Below, piece by piece: positions 16,149-23,171 of a stretch of DNA of 25,047 nt (position 1 is the stretch's first letter; every line of letters begins with the position of its first letter). Below the pieces are notes generated by a model, which saw only the letters and a list, made by a program, of their open reading frames with translations, did no database searches and had not been told where the DNA came from. The DNA is taken from NCBI GenBank assembly GCA_964414345.1, contig CAYPWF010000054.1, positions 1 to 25,047 of the forward strand. The letters are read 5' to 3'. The position numbers and the translations under genes were made by a program. This stretch comes from Desulfocorpusculum sp964414345 (GTDB taxonomy: Bacteria; Desulfobacterota; Desulfocorpusculales; Desulfocorpusculum).

Positions 16149-16937
16149 ATGCAACCAATGAAGAACGTGATAACAGAGAGCCGCGGATCTGTGGCCTTGA
16201 TCCTCATAAACAGACCTCATGTCAGGAATGCTGTGGACAGGGCCACTGCAGAGGAGTTGGCAGAGGCTTTCAGAGGCTTCGAGCAGGACCCCTCCATGCT
16301 GGCAGGAGTCCTGGCCGGTGTGGGAGGTCATTTCTGTGCGGGGGCGGATCTTAAGGCCTTTAGTGAGGGCCGGGGCAACCGACTGGAGCCCGATGGGGAC
16401 GGGCCCATGGGGCCCACCCGGATGTTCCTGTCCAAGCCGGTGGTGGCTGCTGTGGCTGGGTATGCTGTGGCCGGGGGGCTTGAGCTGGCCCTTTTGTGCG
16501 ACCTTAGGGTGGCAGAAAAGGATGCGGTCTTCGGGGTCTTCTGCAGGCGCTGGGGCGTGCCCTTAATAGACGGGGGAACCGTGCGTTTGCCGCGGCTTAT
16601 AGGGCTCTCCAGGGCCTTGGACATGATCCTGACCGGCAGAGCAGTGGAAGCCCAGGAGGCCCTTGAGATGGGCCTGGTGAACCGTGTGGTGGAAAAAGGG
16701 AAGGCTTTGGACCAGGCTTTGGAGCTGGCAGCACAGATAGCCCGTTTCCCTCAGGTCTGCTTAAGGAACGATCGGCTCTCGGCTTATCAGGGAGTGGAGC
16801 TGCCCTTCTCAGAGGCCATGAAAAACGAGTTCTCTTTGGGCATGAAGACAATTCAAAGCGGGGAGTCCCTAAACGGGGCAGGCAGGTTTGCCGGGGGACA
16901 AGGCCGCCACGGAAGCTTCGATCAGGAGCCAGGCTGA
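16149..16937 (+). CDS. Crotonase-fold (enoyl-CoA hydratase/isomerase-like) protein
   Basis: A 262-residue member of the enoyl-CoA hydratase/isomerase superfamily acting on an acyl-CoA. The oxyanion-hole segments HFCAGADLKAF (about 61-71) and GYAVAGGLELALLCDL (about 104-119) are present. The first catalytic Glu is conserved (about E112). The second, normally in a GxPE-type context, is replaced in FCRRWGVPLIDGGT, where Arg133 lies at about its position. Several crotonase sub-branches with this FCRRxGVPLIDGGT motif exist, so the reaction may not be simple hydration. The C-terminus (GRFAGGQGRHGSFDQE) is typical for the family. ATG 16149 has a modest AAGG site; ATG 16158 is an alternative start. 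It ends 12 bp before the composite satellite. Confidence 0.88.
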   Translation: MQPMKNVITESRGSVALILINRPHVRNAVDRATAEELAEAFRGFEQDPSMLAGVLAGVGGHFCAGADLKAFSEGRGNRLEPDGDGPMGPTRMFLSKPVVAAVAGYAVAGGLELALLCDLRVAEKDAVFGVFCRRWGVPLIDGGTVRLPRLIGLSRALDMILTGRAVEAQEALEMGLVNRVVEKGKALDQALELAAQIARFPQVCLRNDRLSAYQGVELPFSEAMKNEFSLGMKTIQSGESLNGAGRFAGGQGRHGSFDQEPG

Positions 16938-16948
16938 CAACAGATTAT

Positions 16949-17157
16949 GGTCTATTCCGTCTATCTAGTCTGTTCCGTCTATCTGGTCTATTCCGTCTGT
17001 CTGGTCTATCCAGTCTATTTGGCCTGGTTAAGACGACCTCGGCCCCTCAACTCTTAACTCTCCACTCTTCATTCTTCATTCTTCATTCTTCACTCTCCAC
17101 TCTTCATTCTCCACTCTTCATTCTTCATTCTTCATTCTTCACTCTCCACTCTTCACC
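16949..17157 (+). repeat. Composite satellite A (9-bp array, bridge, 7-bp array)
   Basis: Eight tandem 9-bp units of the form (G/A/C)GTCTRTYY run from 16949 to 17020, for example GGTCTATTC, CGTCTATCT and AGTCTGTTC. A bridge (about 17021-17052, with GGCCTGGTTAAGACGACCTC then GGCCCCTCAACTC) follows. A pyrimidine-rich 7-bp-period array of CATTCTT and CACTCTC or CACTCTT units runs to about 17157. It fills nearly the whole convergent gap between the crotonase and pepA stops; the array abuts and slightly includes the pepA stop codon. The same three parts recur at 24875 onward. Confidence 0.92.
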
Positions 17158-18655
17158 TCCTCCCCCACCCTTTCAAGAACTCCACCAGGAGCCTCACTCC
17201 AAAGCCAGTGGCTCCCTTGGGCCGATAGGGCCGCTCCTTGTCCGCCCAGACCGGCCCTGCTATGTCCAGATGCACCCAAGGGGTCTCTCCCACGAATTTC
17301 TTAAGAAACAACCCACCTTGAATCGCACCAGCCTCTCTGCCCCCGGCGTTTTTCACATCGGCCACATCGCTCTTGATCAGCTCCTCGTACTCCTCCTTCA
17401 AAGGCAAAGGCCAAACATCCTCCCCTGTGGCCTCTGAGGCCTTTCTGAGTTTTTCCATGGCCTCTTGGCTTGTGCCCATAAGCCCTGCCACTTGGTCCCC
17501 CAAGGCCACTATGCATGCCCCGGTAAGTGTAGCCAGGTCAATTATGAGCTCAGGCTTGAATCTCAGAGCGTAGCTGAGGGCATCGGCCAGGATGAGCCTA
17601 CCCTCGGCATCGGTGTTGGTCACCTCGATGCTTTTCCCGGACATGGTGGTCAGAACATCCCCTGGTTTGTAGGCAGATCCGGAGGGCAGGTTCTCGGTGG
17701 CAGGAATCAGGCCGACCAGATGCAAGGGGAGCCTCAGCCTGGCTGCAGCCTGCATCACCCCCAGGACCACCGCCCCTCCTGCCATGTCATCTTTCATCTG
17801 ATCCATCTTCTCTGCAGGCTTAAGGCTTATTCCCCCGCTGTCAAAGGTGATCCCCTTGCCCACCAGGGCCAGCGTTGGATAAGCCTTAAAACCCTTCCCG
17901 TACTCCAGCACGATGAATCTCGGAGGTTCCTTGCTCCCTGAGGCCACCCCCAGGAGTCCACCCATGTTCAAGGCCCGAAGTTCATCTTCTTCCAGCACTG
18001 TACAGTTCAGCCCAAAGGACTTGGCCATGAGGGCTGCCTGCTCGGCCAGACGGGCGGGGGTCAGGTGGTTGGAGGGCTGGGAGACCAGATCCCTCACCCA
18101 ACAAACCGCCTCGCACACCACAATCGCCTCCTCTACTGTCTTTGCCAGCCTCCCCCCCGTGCGTCCCCCAGGCAGAAGCACCATTTCCTTGGGATCCGGC
18201 TCTTCAGGCTGCTCCTTTTTGTAACCTGCAAACCTATAGAGGCCCAGCAGAGCTCCCTCCACCGCCGCGGCCGCCAAGGTCTCTTTTCCCAATTCCAGAT
18301 TGGGTGGATCCTGGAGGCTCATGGCAAAGCCCTCCACTCTCAAGCTTCTGCAGGCCTGGGCCGCCTTACTTGCTGCGGATCTCCAGCCCTCCAACTTGAA
18401 CTGCTCCTTTTTGCCCAGGCCCACCAGCATCAGCCTCCCAAAAGGAAGAGCCCCCATGGTGCGCTGGACCAGGATCTCCCCGGGTTTGCCCCTGAAATCC
18501 CCTGAAGCCAGCAGCCTCTTGACCCAGCCCCTGGAAGCTCTGTCCAGCTCTGCCAGCACTCCCTGATCTGCTCTTGGATTCTCCAGGGTCCCCACAGCCA
18601 GCACAGGACCCCGATAAGATGCAGAGTTCTGCCCTGAGATGCGAATCTTCATCAT
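17153..18655 (-). CDS. pepA: Leucyl aminopeptidase (M17 family)
   Basis: A 500-residue cytosolic exopeptidase that removes N-terminal residues using two divalent metals. The metal ligands are all present at positions nearly identical to E. coli PepA: K267 and D272 (GKGITFDSGG), D289/D290 (MKDDMAGG), and D349 and E351 in the family signature NTDAEGRL. The N-terminal domain (about 1-165) is the usual macro-like module. I chose ATG 18655 because GAGGAG lies 6 nt upstream; an in-frame GTG at 18679 has no ribosome site and ATG 18652 is also possible. It sits 55 bp after the CBS gene and is probably the last gene of the lon-CBS-pepA operon. Its stop touches composite satellite A. Confidence 0.95.
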   Translation of the reverse strand: MMKIRISGQNSASYRGPVLAVGTLENPRADQGVLAELDRASRGWVKRLLASGDFRGKPGEILVQRTMGALPFGRLMLVGLGKKEQFKLEGWRSAASKAAQACRSLRVEGFAMSLQDPPNLELGKETLAAAAVEGALLGLYRFAGYKKEQPEEPDPKEMVLLPGGRTGGRLAKTVEEAIVVCEAVCWVRDLVSQPSNHLTPARLAEQAALMAKSFGLNCTVLEEDELRALNMGGLLGVASGSKEPPRFIVLEYGKGFKAYPTLALVGKGITFDSGGISLKPAEKMDQMKDDMAGGAVVLGVMQAAARLRLPLHLVGLIPATENLPSGSAYKPGDVLTTMSGKSIEVTNTDAEGRLILADALSYALRFKPELIIDLATLTGACIVALGDQVAGLMGTSQEAMEKLRKASEATGEDVWPLPLKEEYEELIKSDVADVKNAGGREAGAIQGGLFLKKFVGETPWVHLDIAGPVWADKERPYRPKGATGFGVRLLVEFLKGWGRR

Positions 18656-18710
18656 GATGGTCTCCTCCCCAAATTTCACCGGAACTGACGGGGGTGTTCC
18701 GCTGGGTGTC

Positions 18711-19121
18711 TCAGCCTATGTGTTTCAAAAGATCGCTGTACGTGATTATCCCTACCAGGTGCCCTTTCTCGTCCAGCACCGGGAAACTGTTCTTGCGGGT
18801 CTCTATCATGAGCTGCAAGACGCGGGTGAGGGGCTGCTCTGGATCCACATAAAAAGGGGTTCTGGTCATGAAATCAGAAACAGCCCTTTTCATGAGCTCC
18901 TCGTAAGCCGGTGTCATGGAGGTGGGTTGAAAAACAAGTGTCTTTAGAAAATCGAACTTGGTCACAACCCCTACCAACTTGTCCTCTTCCAGAACCGGGA
19001 AGCAGTTGTAGTCATATTGCTCGAAGAGCTTTCTGAGCTCCCCTGCTGTGGTGTGGGAAGTCACTGTCCTGACCTCATGGGTCATCACATCCTTCACTTT
19101 CATGAACACGAACCTGTGCAT
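18711..19121 (-). CDS. Tandem CBS-domain protein
   Basis: A 136-residue stand-alone Bateman module. The first CBS domain (about 7-65) begins KVKDVMTHEVRTV and includes FPVLEEDKLVGVVTKFDFL. The second (about 78-136) begins VSDFMTRTPFYVDPEQ and ends FPVLDEKGHLVGIITYSDLL. Such pairs bind adenosine nucleotides (AMP, ATP, SAM) and sense energy state; the ligand here is unknown. ATG 19121 has GGAG about 9 nt upstream. The gene lies 32 bp after the Lon-like protease stop and 55 bp before pepA, so a regulatory link to protein turnover is possible but unproven. Confidence 0.93.
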   Translation of the reverse strand: MHRFVFMKVKDVMTHEVRTVTSHTTAGELRKLFEQYDYNCFPVLEEDKLVGVVTKFDFLKTLVFQPTSMTPAYEELMKRAVSDFMTRTPFYVDPEQPLTRVLQLMIETRKNSFPVLDEKGHLVGIITYSDLLKHIG

Positions 19122-19153
19122 TTTAGAATTCTCCTTTCCCGCGGCCCCACATC

Positions 19154-21595
19154 TTAGCTCTTCCAGAACTGTTTCATGCCTTCTGCCATCTCCCTGAGCC
19201 TCATGTCCACCAGGTAGTTCACAGTGCCTTCCGGAAACATGTTGTCCGGGCCCCTCTCCCCGGCCTGCACCCCGGTTAGGATCTGGATGCCCTCATCCAC
19301 GGTTCTTACCGGGATCACTGAAAAGCTGCCTTGAGCCACAGCCTCCACCACGTCTTTTCTCAACATCAGATCCCCCACGTTCTGAGCCGGTATCATGACC
19401 CCTTGTGTGCCTGTGAGGCCCTTGATCCTGCAAACATCAAAGAAGCCCTCGATCTTCTGGTTCACCCCTCCTATGGGTTGAATCTCTCCTTTTTGGTTCA
19501 CCGAGCCGGTGACCGCTATGTCCTGTCTTATGGGAAGCCCGCACAGGCTGGAGAGAATGGCATAGAGTTCCGTGGAGGAGGCGCTGTCGCCCTCCACACC
19601 GCTGTAGGACTGCTCAAAGCATATGCTGGCGCTGATGCTCAAGGGCTTGTCCTGGGCATATCGGCCTCTTAGATATCCGCTCAGGATCTGGACACCCTTG
19701 TTGTGAATGGGGCCTCCCAGCTCACTTTCCCTCTCGATATTTATTACCCCTTCTCTGCCCATGGAAGTCTGGGCTGTTATGCGGGAGGGTTTCCCGAAGG
19801 ATATGTCTCCGATGTCGTACACTGCCAGGCCGTTTACCACACCCACCTTCCAGCCTTCGGTGTCTATGAGAACGGTCCCCTCGGCGATCATCTCCCTGAG
19901 CTTTTCCTCCACCAAATTGAATCTCCAGTGGCGGCTGTCCACTGCATGCTCCACATGAGGGGCCAACACGGTCTGAGCGCCCTCCTTTTTTGCCCAGTAA
20001 GCCGCCTCCCTTATCAAGTCGGCCACCTGGTGGAAACGGGTGCTTATTCGGCTTTTTCGACCTGCCATGCGCACCCCCTGCTGGACCACGGCCGCCACTG
20101 CCTCCTGGTGAAAAGCCGGCAGGTTTTCCTTTTGGCATATCTTTCGGACAAACTCCGAGTACTTGCGGACAGCCTCCAGATTGTTCTCCATGACCGTGTC
20201 AAAGTCCGCCTTGATTTTAAAAACTTTCTTAAAATCCTCATCCCTGTGGAACAGGATGTAGTAAACCTCCGAGTCCCCTATCATTATGACCTTCACCTGG
20301 GTCTTGACCGGTTCAGGCTTGAGGGAAGCTGCGGCAAAAAAGGCAAAGGGGTCAAAATTCTGGATCTCCACCTCCCCATGCTTGATGCTCTTTTTGAGAG
20401 CCTGCCAAACACCCGGCTCCATGAGTGCATCCAGGGCCTGTATGATCAGGTAGCCTCCGTTAGCCTTCAAGAAAGAGCCAGCCTTTATTTTGGTGAAATC
20501 CGTTTTCCAGATCCCTCCCCTAGGATCAAATGTGCGCTCTATGCTTCCGAAAAGGTTTCTGTATGTGGGATAAGTCTCTATGACTACAGGGGCTCCTTGG
20601 GTCTCTGAATTGTCCACCAGAAGGTTCACTTGGAACACAGAGAAAGGATCCTGGGATTCCGCAAAGGGCCCTGACATGATTCCCTGAGGGGGCGCTTCAG
20701 GCCTGGGTCTGAAAAGATCCAGGTGCTCCAGGATATACTTTTGGGCCTCTTCCAAATAGATGGCAGCCTTGGCCCTGTCCAGGTTCTCCCGTATGGGCTC
20801 GATCTCCTCTGAGACCAGAGGCCCCACCATCTCCCTGTCAAGGCTGTCCATCTTTTCTTGAAGCTCTTTTTCCAAGTCCCTGACTCTAAAGATCCTTTCT
20901 CCCATCTCCCGCATCAATTCCTCATAACGGGCTCTCATCTGCTCGAGCTTTTCAGGTGGGAATCCGCCCGCCTCCACCTGAGCCTCCAGCTGTTCCCAGG
21001 GCACCGGCTGACCCTCAACAATGGGAAGAAGCTCTGTTCGGGAGACCGGACCCATGGGGATCACCACCATGTTGAAACCTTCTCCCGCAATCTTGCGCTC
21101 GAACTCCTTGTAAATGGACTTCTCCTGAGCCCGGATGCGCTCCACTATGCCCTTTTTTCTTTCTTGGTAAAGCTCTGATTCAAAAAGCTTGGGTATCTTC
21201 AGCCTCAAAGACTCCACAAGCTTCTCCATCTCTCTTTTGAACCAGGCTCCTTTCCCGGGTGGAAAGTCCAGAACCTTTGGAGAGTCAGGATCCTTGAAGT
21301 TATTCACATAGCAAAGATCATCCGGCACAGGCCTTTGCTTTTTTAGCTCCTCCAGGAGACGTTTCACAGCAGTACTGCGGCCCGTGCCCGTTGCTCCGCA
21401 AACATAAATGTTGTAGCCCTCTCCCTCTATCTCCAGGCCCATCTTGAGGGCTTCCACTCCCCTTAGTTGACCCACTATCTCTCCTGAGGCCTTGACCTCG
21501 TCCGTGGTAAGAAACCCCATACAGCCCGGATCACACTTCCATCTGAGATCTTCAACTCTCACCTTGGGAATCTCCTTAAAAGCTTTAAGCTCCAT
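19154..21595 (-). CDS. AAA_32-type Lon-like protease (S16, LonB/LonC-like)
   Basis: An 813-residue protein with an N-terminal degenerate AAA module, a long helical insertion (about 120-300) and a C-terminal Lon protease domain. The Ser-Lys dyad is present: S673 in GDSASST and K714 in GGVNQKIEGF, spaced as in E. coli Lon. The P-loop reads GATGTGRST (about 67-75), so the Walker A Lys is Arg73, and the Walker B equivalent GGYLIIQALD lacks the usual Asp-Glu pair. Related AAA_32 proteins show the same drift, so ATP hydrolysis may be weak or absent. I chose ATG 21595, with GGGGAG 5 nt upstream; ATG 21613 lacks a ribosome site. A 44-codon ORF overlaps this start by 11 nt. Confidence 0.93.
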   Translation of the reverse strand: MELKAFKEIPKVRVEDLRWKCDPGCMGFLTTDEVKASGEIVGQLRGVEALKMGLEIEGEGYNIYVCGATGTGRSTAVKRLLEELKKQRPVPDDLCYVNNFKDPDSPKVLDFPPGKGAWFKREMEKLVESLRLKIPKLFESELYQERKKGIVERIRAQEKSIYKEFERKIAGEGFNMVVIPMGPVSRTELLPIVEGQPVPWEQLEAQVEAGGFPPEKLEQMRARYEELMREMGERIFRVRDLEKELQEKMDSLDREMVGPLVSEEIEPIRENLDRAKAAIYLEEAQKYILEHLDLFRPRPEAPPQGIMSGPFAESQDPFSVFQVNLLVDNSETQGAPVVIETYPTYRNLFGSIERTFDPRGGIWKTDFTKIKAGSFLKANGGYLIIQALDALMEPGVWQALKKSIKHGEVEIQNFDPFAFFAAASLKPEPVKTQVKVIMIGDSEVYYILFHRDEDFKKVFKIKADFDTVMENNLEAVRKYSEFVRKICQKENLPAFHQEAVAAVVQQGVRMAGRKSRISTRFHQVADLIREAAYWAKKEGAQTVLAPHVEHAVDSRHWRFNLVEEKLREMIAEGTVLIDTEGWKVGVVNGLAVYDIGDISFGKPSRITAQTSMGREGVINIERESELGGPIHNKGVQILSGYLRGRYAQDKPLSISASICFEQSYSGVEGDSASSTELYAILSSLCGLPIRQDIAVTGSVNQKGEIQPIGGVNQKIEGFFDVCRIKGLTGTQGVMIPAQNVGDLMLRKDVVEAVAQGSFSVIPVRTVDEGIQILTGVQAGERGPDNMFPEGTVNYLVDMRLREMAEGMKQFWKS

Positions 21596-21719
21596 GACTG
21601 CTCCCCTCTCCATTAGTCAAGTCGAAGCCGCAGGATTTCCGGCAGCCTCCAATGTGGTTGCACTCCTTGCTCTGCAGGAATTTCTGGAAAGCTTTGGGAG
21701 GCAGGGCATTTGCTGCCAT
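21585..21719 (-). CDS. Putative 44-residue Cys-containing small protein upstream of the Lon-like gene
   Basis: An ORF too short for routine gene calling runs from ATG 21719 to TAA 21585. It encodes 44 residues with C20, C26 and C30 arranged as ECNHIGGCRKSC, with a nearby His (H22), which could bind metal. The stop lies 11 nt inside the Lon-like gene, a typical coupling overlap. Codons resemble those of neighbours. Against it: the ribosome site (GGTGG, about 3 nt from ATG) is weak, and I do not recognise the family. The identical 10-mer GGATTTCCGG occurs inside it (21633-21642) and just upstream (21729-21738). Confidence 0.45.
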   Translation of the reverse strand: MAANALPPKAFQKFLQSKECNHIGGCRKSCGFDLTNGEGSSHGA

Positions 21720-21791
21720 GCTCCACCGGGATTTCCGGAGACTTGCGCCGCGAGTGATACTTCCCTAGGGGCTTGCTCCCCCGACTTGGGC

Positions 21792-22232
21792 CTAATGCAC
21801 GGTTTCATCACCCTGGGAAATGGCCATCAGCAGATCCATCTCGTCCACAAAATGCTCCGAGAGCTTATCCTCAACGAATATGGGAGCGCCTACTCTCACA
21901 CACAGGGCAATGCCGTCGCTGGGGCGGGTATCCAGAAAGATTTCCCTCCCCTTCCTGAGCAAAAGGATCCTGCCGTAATAGGTGTTCTCCACCAGGTCAT
22001 GGATTATGAGATGTTGGATCTCGCCTCCAAGGGTTCGGATGAGGCTCACCATTAGGTCATGACTAAGAGGCCTTCGGGTCGGGATCTTGTTTATGCCTTG
22101 AAGAATTGCAGTTCCTTCGAAAACCCCCACTTGAATTATTAAGAACCTCCCTGCAGCCTGGTCCTTCAGAAACACACTCATGGAGCCGCTGTCAGGGATG
22201 AGTCCCACCCGATCAACCTGAACCGATATCAT
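21792..22232 (-). CDS. Bifunctional-nuclease-like protein (DUF151/BFN domain)
   Basis: A 146-residue protein whose core (about 10-135) matches the DUF151 fold: VFLKDQAAGRFLIIQVG, then GINKIPTRRPLSHDLMVSLI, then the conserved RPSDGIALCVRVGAPIFVEDKL. Plant BFN proteins and some bacterial members are reported to have nuclease activity, but the role in bacteria is largely unknown. ATG 22232 overlaps the stop of the upstream unknown gene by 3 nt (ATGA), implying translational coupling. A 72-bp gap then leads to the small Cys ORF and the Lon-like gene. Confidence 0.9.
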   Translation of the reverse strand: MISVQVDRVGLIPDSGSMSVFLKDQAAGRFLIIQVGVFEGTAILQGINKIPTRRPLSHDLMVSLIRTLGGEIQHLIIHDLVENTYYGRILLLRKGREIFLDTRPSDGIALCVRVGAPIFVEDKLSEHFVDEMDLLMAISQGDETVH

Positions 22233-22564
22233 TGAAGGCCTCCTCTATGAGCCTTTTCCGGCAGCCTAACAGGTTCAAGAACTCCTGTGATTTGCACCGA
22301 GGACTCACCAGAAGGTAAAAAGTCCACATCAAAAACCTGTGCATGAGCGATTCTGTACCCGGCTCCATCCACCTCCAATTCTATTTCCACATCCTGATCC
22401 CCTGGTGAGAGGCCTGAAACCCTTCCCCGGAGTATTGCTGTGGCGTGCACCTGCATGTCTCCTGATTCTGAGCCGGAGATGTTCAGTTCCAGGCTCTCCA
22501 GGGCCAGCCGCCTGTTGCCCAGTATCCACCATGCGGCCTGGGCTTTTGTTTTCCCCTCCAACAT
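22229..22564 (-). CDS. Hypothetical beta-rich protein coupled to the DUF151 gene
   Basis: A protein of about 111 residues that I do not recognise. It has alternating hydrophobic strands (LALESLELNIS, VHATAILRGRVSGL, QDVEIELEVDGAGYRIAHAQVFDVDFL, SSVQITGVLEPVRL), suggesting a small beta barrel or sandwich. It has no signal peptide or Cys. The start is uncertain. ATG 22564 has AAAGGAG only 3-4 nt away; an in-frame TTG at 22645 would add 27 Gly/Trp-rich residues of doubtful coding value. Its stop overlaps the DUF151 start (ATGA), so the two products may work together. Confidence 0.65.
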   Translation of the reverse strand: MLEGKTKAQAAWWILGNRRLALESLELNISGSESGDMQVHATAILRGRVSGLSPGDQDVEIELEVDGAGYRIAHAQVFDVDFLPSGESSVQITGVLEPVRLPEKAHRGGLQ

Positions 22565-22673
22565 GCTCTCCTTTCCTCTGGGGGGCCCAAGAGAGTCTAT
22601 GAGGAAATAACCCGCCCCCCAGCCTCCTCCAAAAAACTCCCCCAAGGGCTAGGAGAAATGGATGCTGTCCCGG

Positions 22674-22970
22674 TCAAGCCCCTTTTCTTAGCCTTCTTAT
22701 CTCGAATACCACCGGGTTCTGGGCGTCCGGGCAGGCATGGGTAGCCACATCAGGGTCGCTCAGCCATGGGAAATGAGCCCCGTAACGCATGGCAAAGACC
22801 TTGGGCAACATGCTGTACATGGCGCTCATGCAGATCTTGCCCTGCACGCTCATGCCGTCGAAGAGGACTTGGTCCCCAACCTTGTGGCCAGCAGAGCATG
22901 TGCCCTCCTGCCTGATCACCCTGGCCACAATGTCGAACTCCTGGCCCTGCACTTCTGGTTCCCGGCTCAT
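22674..22970 (-). CDS. TIGR04076-family small protein
   Basis: A 98-residue protein matching the pattern I associate with TIGR04076: an early strand EFDIVARVI, then CSAGHKVGDQ (C25, H29), a central KICMSAMYSMLPKVFAMRYG (C47), and a closing HACPDAQNPVVFEI (C80). Family members have conserved Cys residues and no established function; they often occur in anaerobes. I chose ATG 22970, which has GGAGG 6 nt upstream, over an in-frame start at 23171 that would add 67 atypical residues. It lies about 200 bp after the nucleotide-sugar dehydrogenase stop. Confidence 0.85.
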   Translation of the reverse strand: MSREPEVQGQEFDIVARVIRQEGTCSAGHKVGDQVLFDGMSVQGKICMSAMYSMLPKVFAMRYGAHFPWLSDPDVATHACPDAQNPVVFEIRRLRKGA

Positions 22971-23171
22971 GGCCCCCCTCCGGTGCTCTGTGTGCTCTTG
23001 AGAAGTCAAAGATCCATGTATCACATTCCCAACAGGGGCACAAGGGTGGGAAAGCCCGCAGCCCAAAAATTGTTTTCCAAAAACAGAGCCTTCAGACAGA
23101 GGTGTTTCGCCTTTCAGCTGATAAGCGCGGGCGTACCTGCCTGAACCTTTCAAACCCGGCTGGAATTCCAT
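22971..23171. other. Non-coding spacer between the dehydrogenase and TIGR04076 gene
   Basis: About 200 bp with no convincing gene. On the minus strand it is open in frame with the downstream gene but reads as low-quality coding sequence, and the strong ribosome site is only at its end. It may contain a promoter or structured leader; I could not identify a riboswitch class. Confidence 0.4.

Noticed and set aside
17053..17157. CRISPR-like array
   Set aside because: Units are 7 bp with no unique spacers, so this is a microsatellite, and no cas gene is present.
21596..21791. Intrinsic terminator after the DUF151 gene
   Set aside because: Only a short GGGG/CCCC pairing near 21770 with no T-run; insufficient for a call.
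22971..23171. Riboswitch or longer N-terminus for the TIGR04076 gene
   Set aside because: No known riboswitch core could be matched by eye, and the strong ribosome site sits immediately before ATG 22970.
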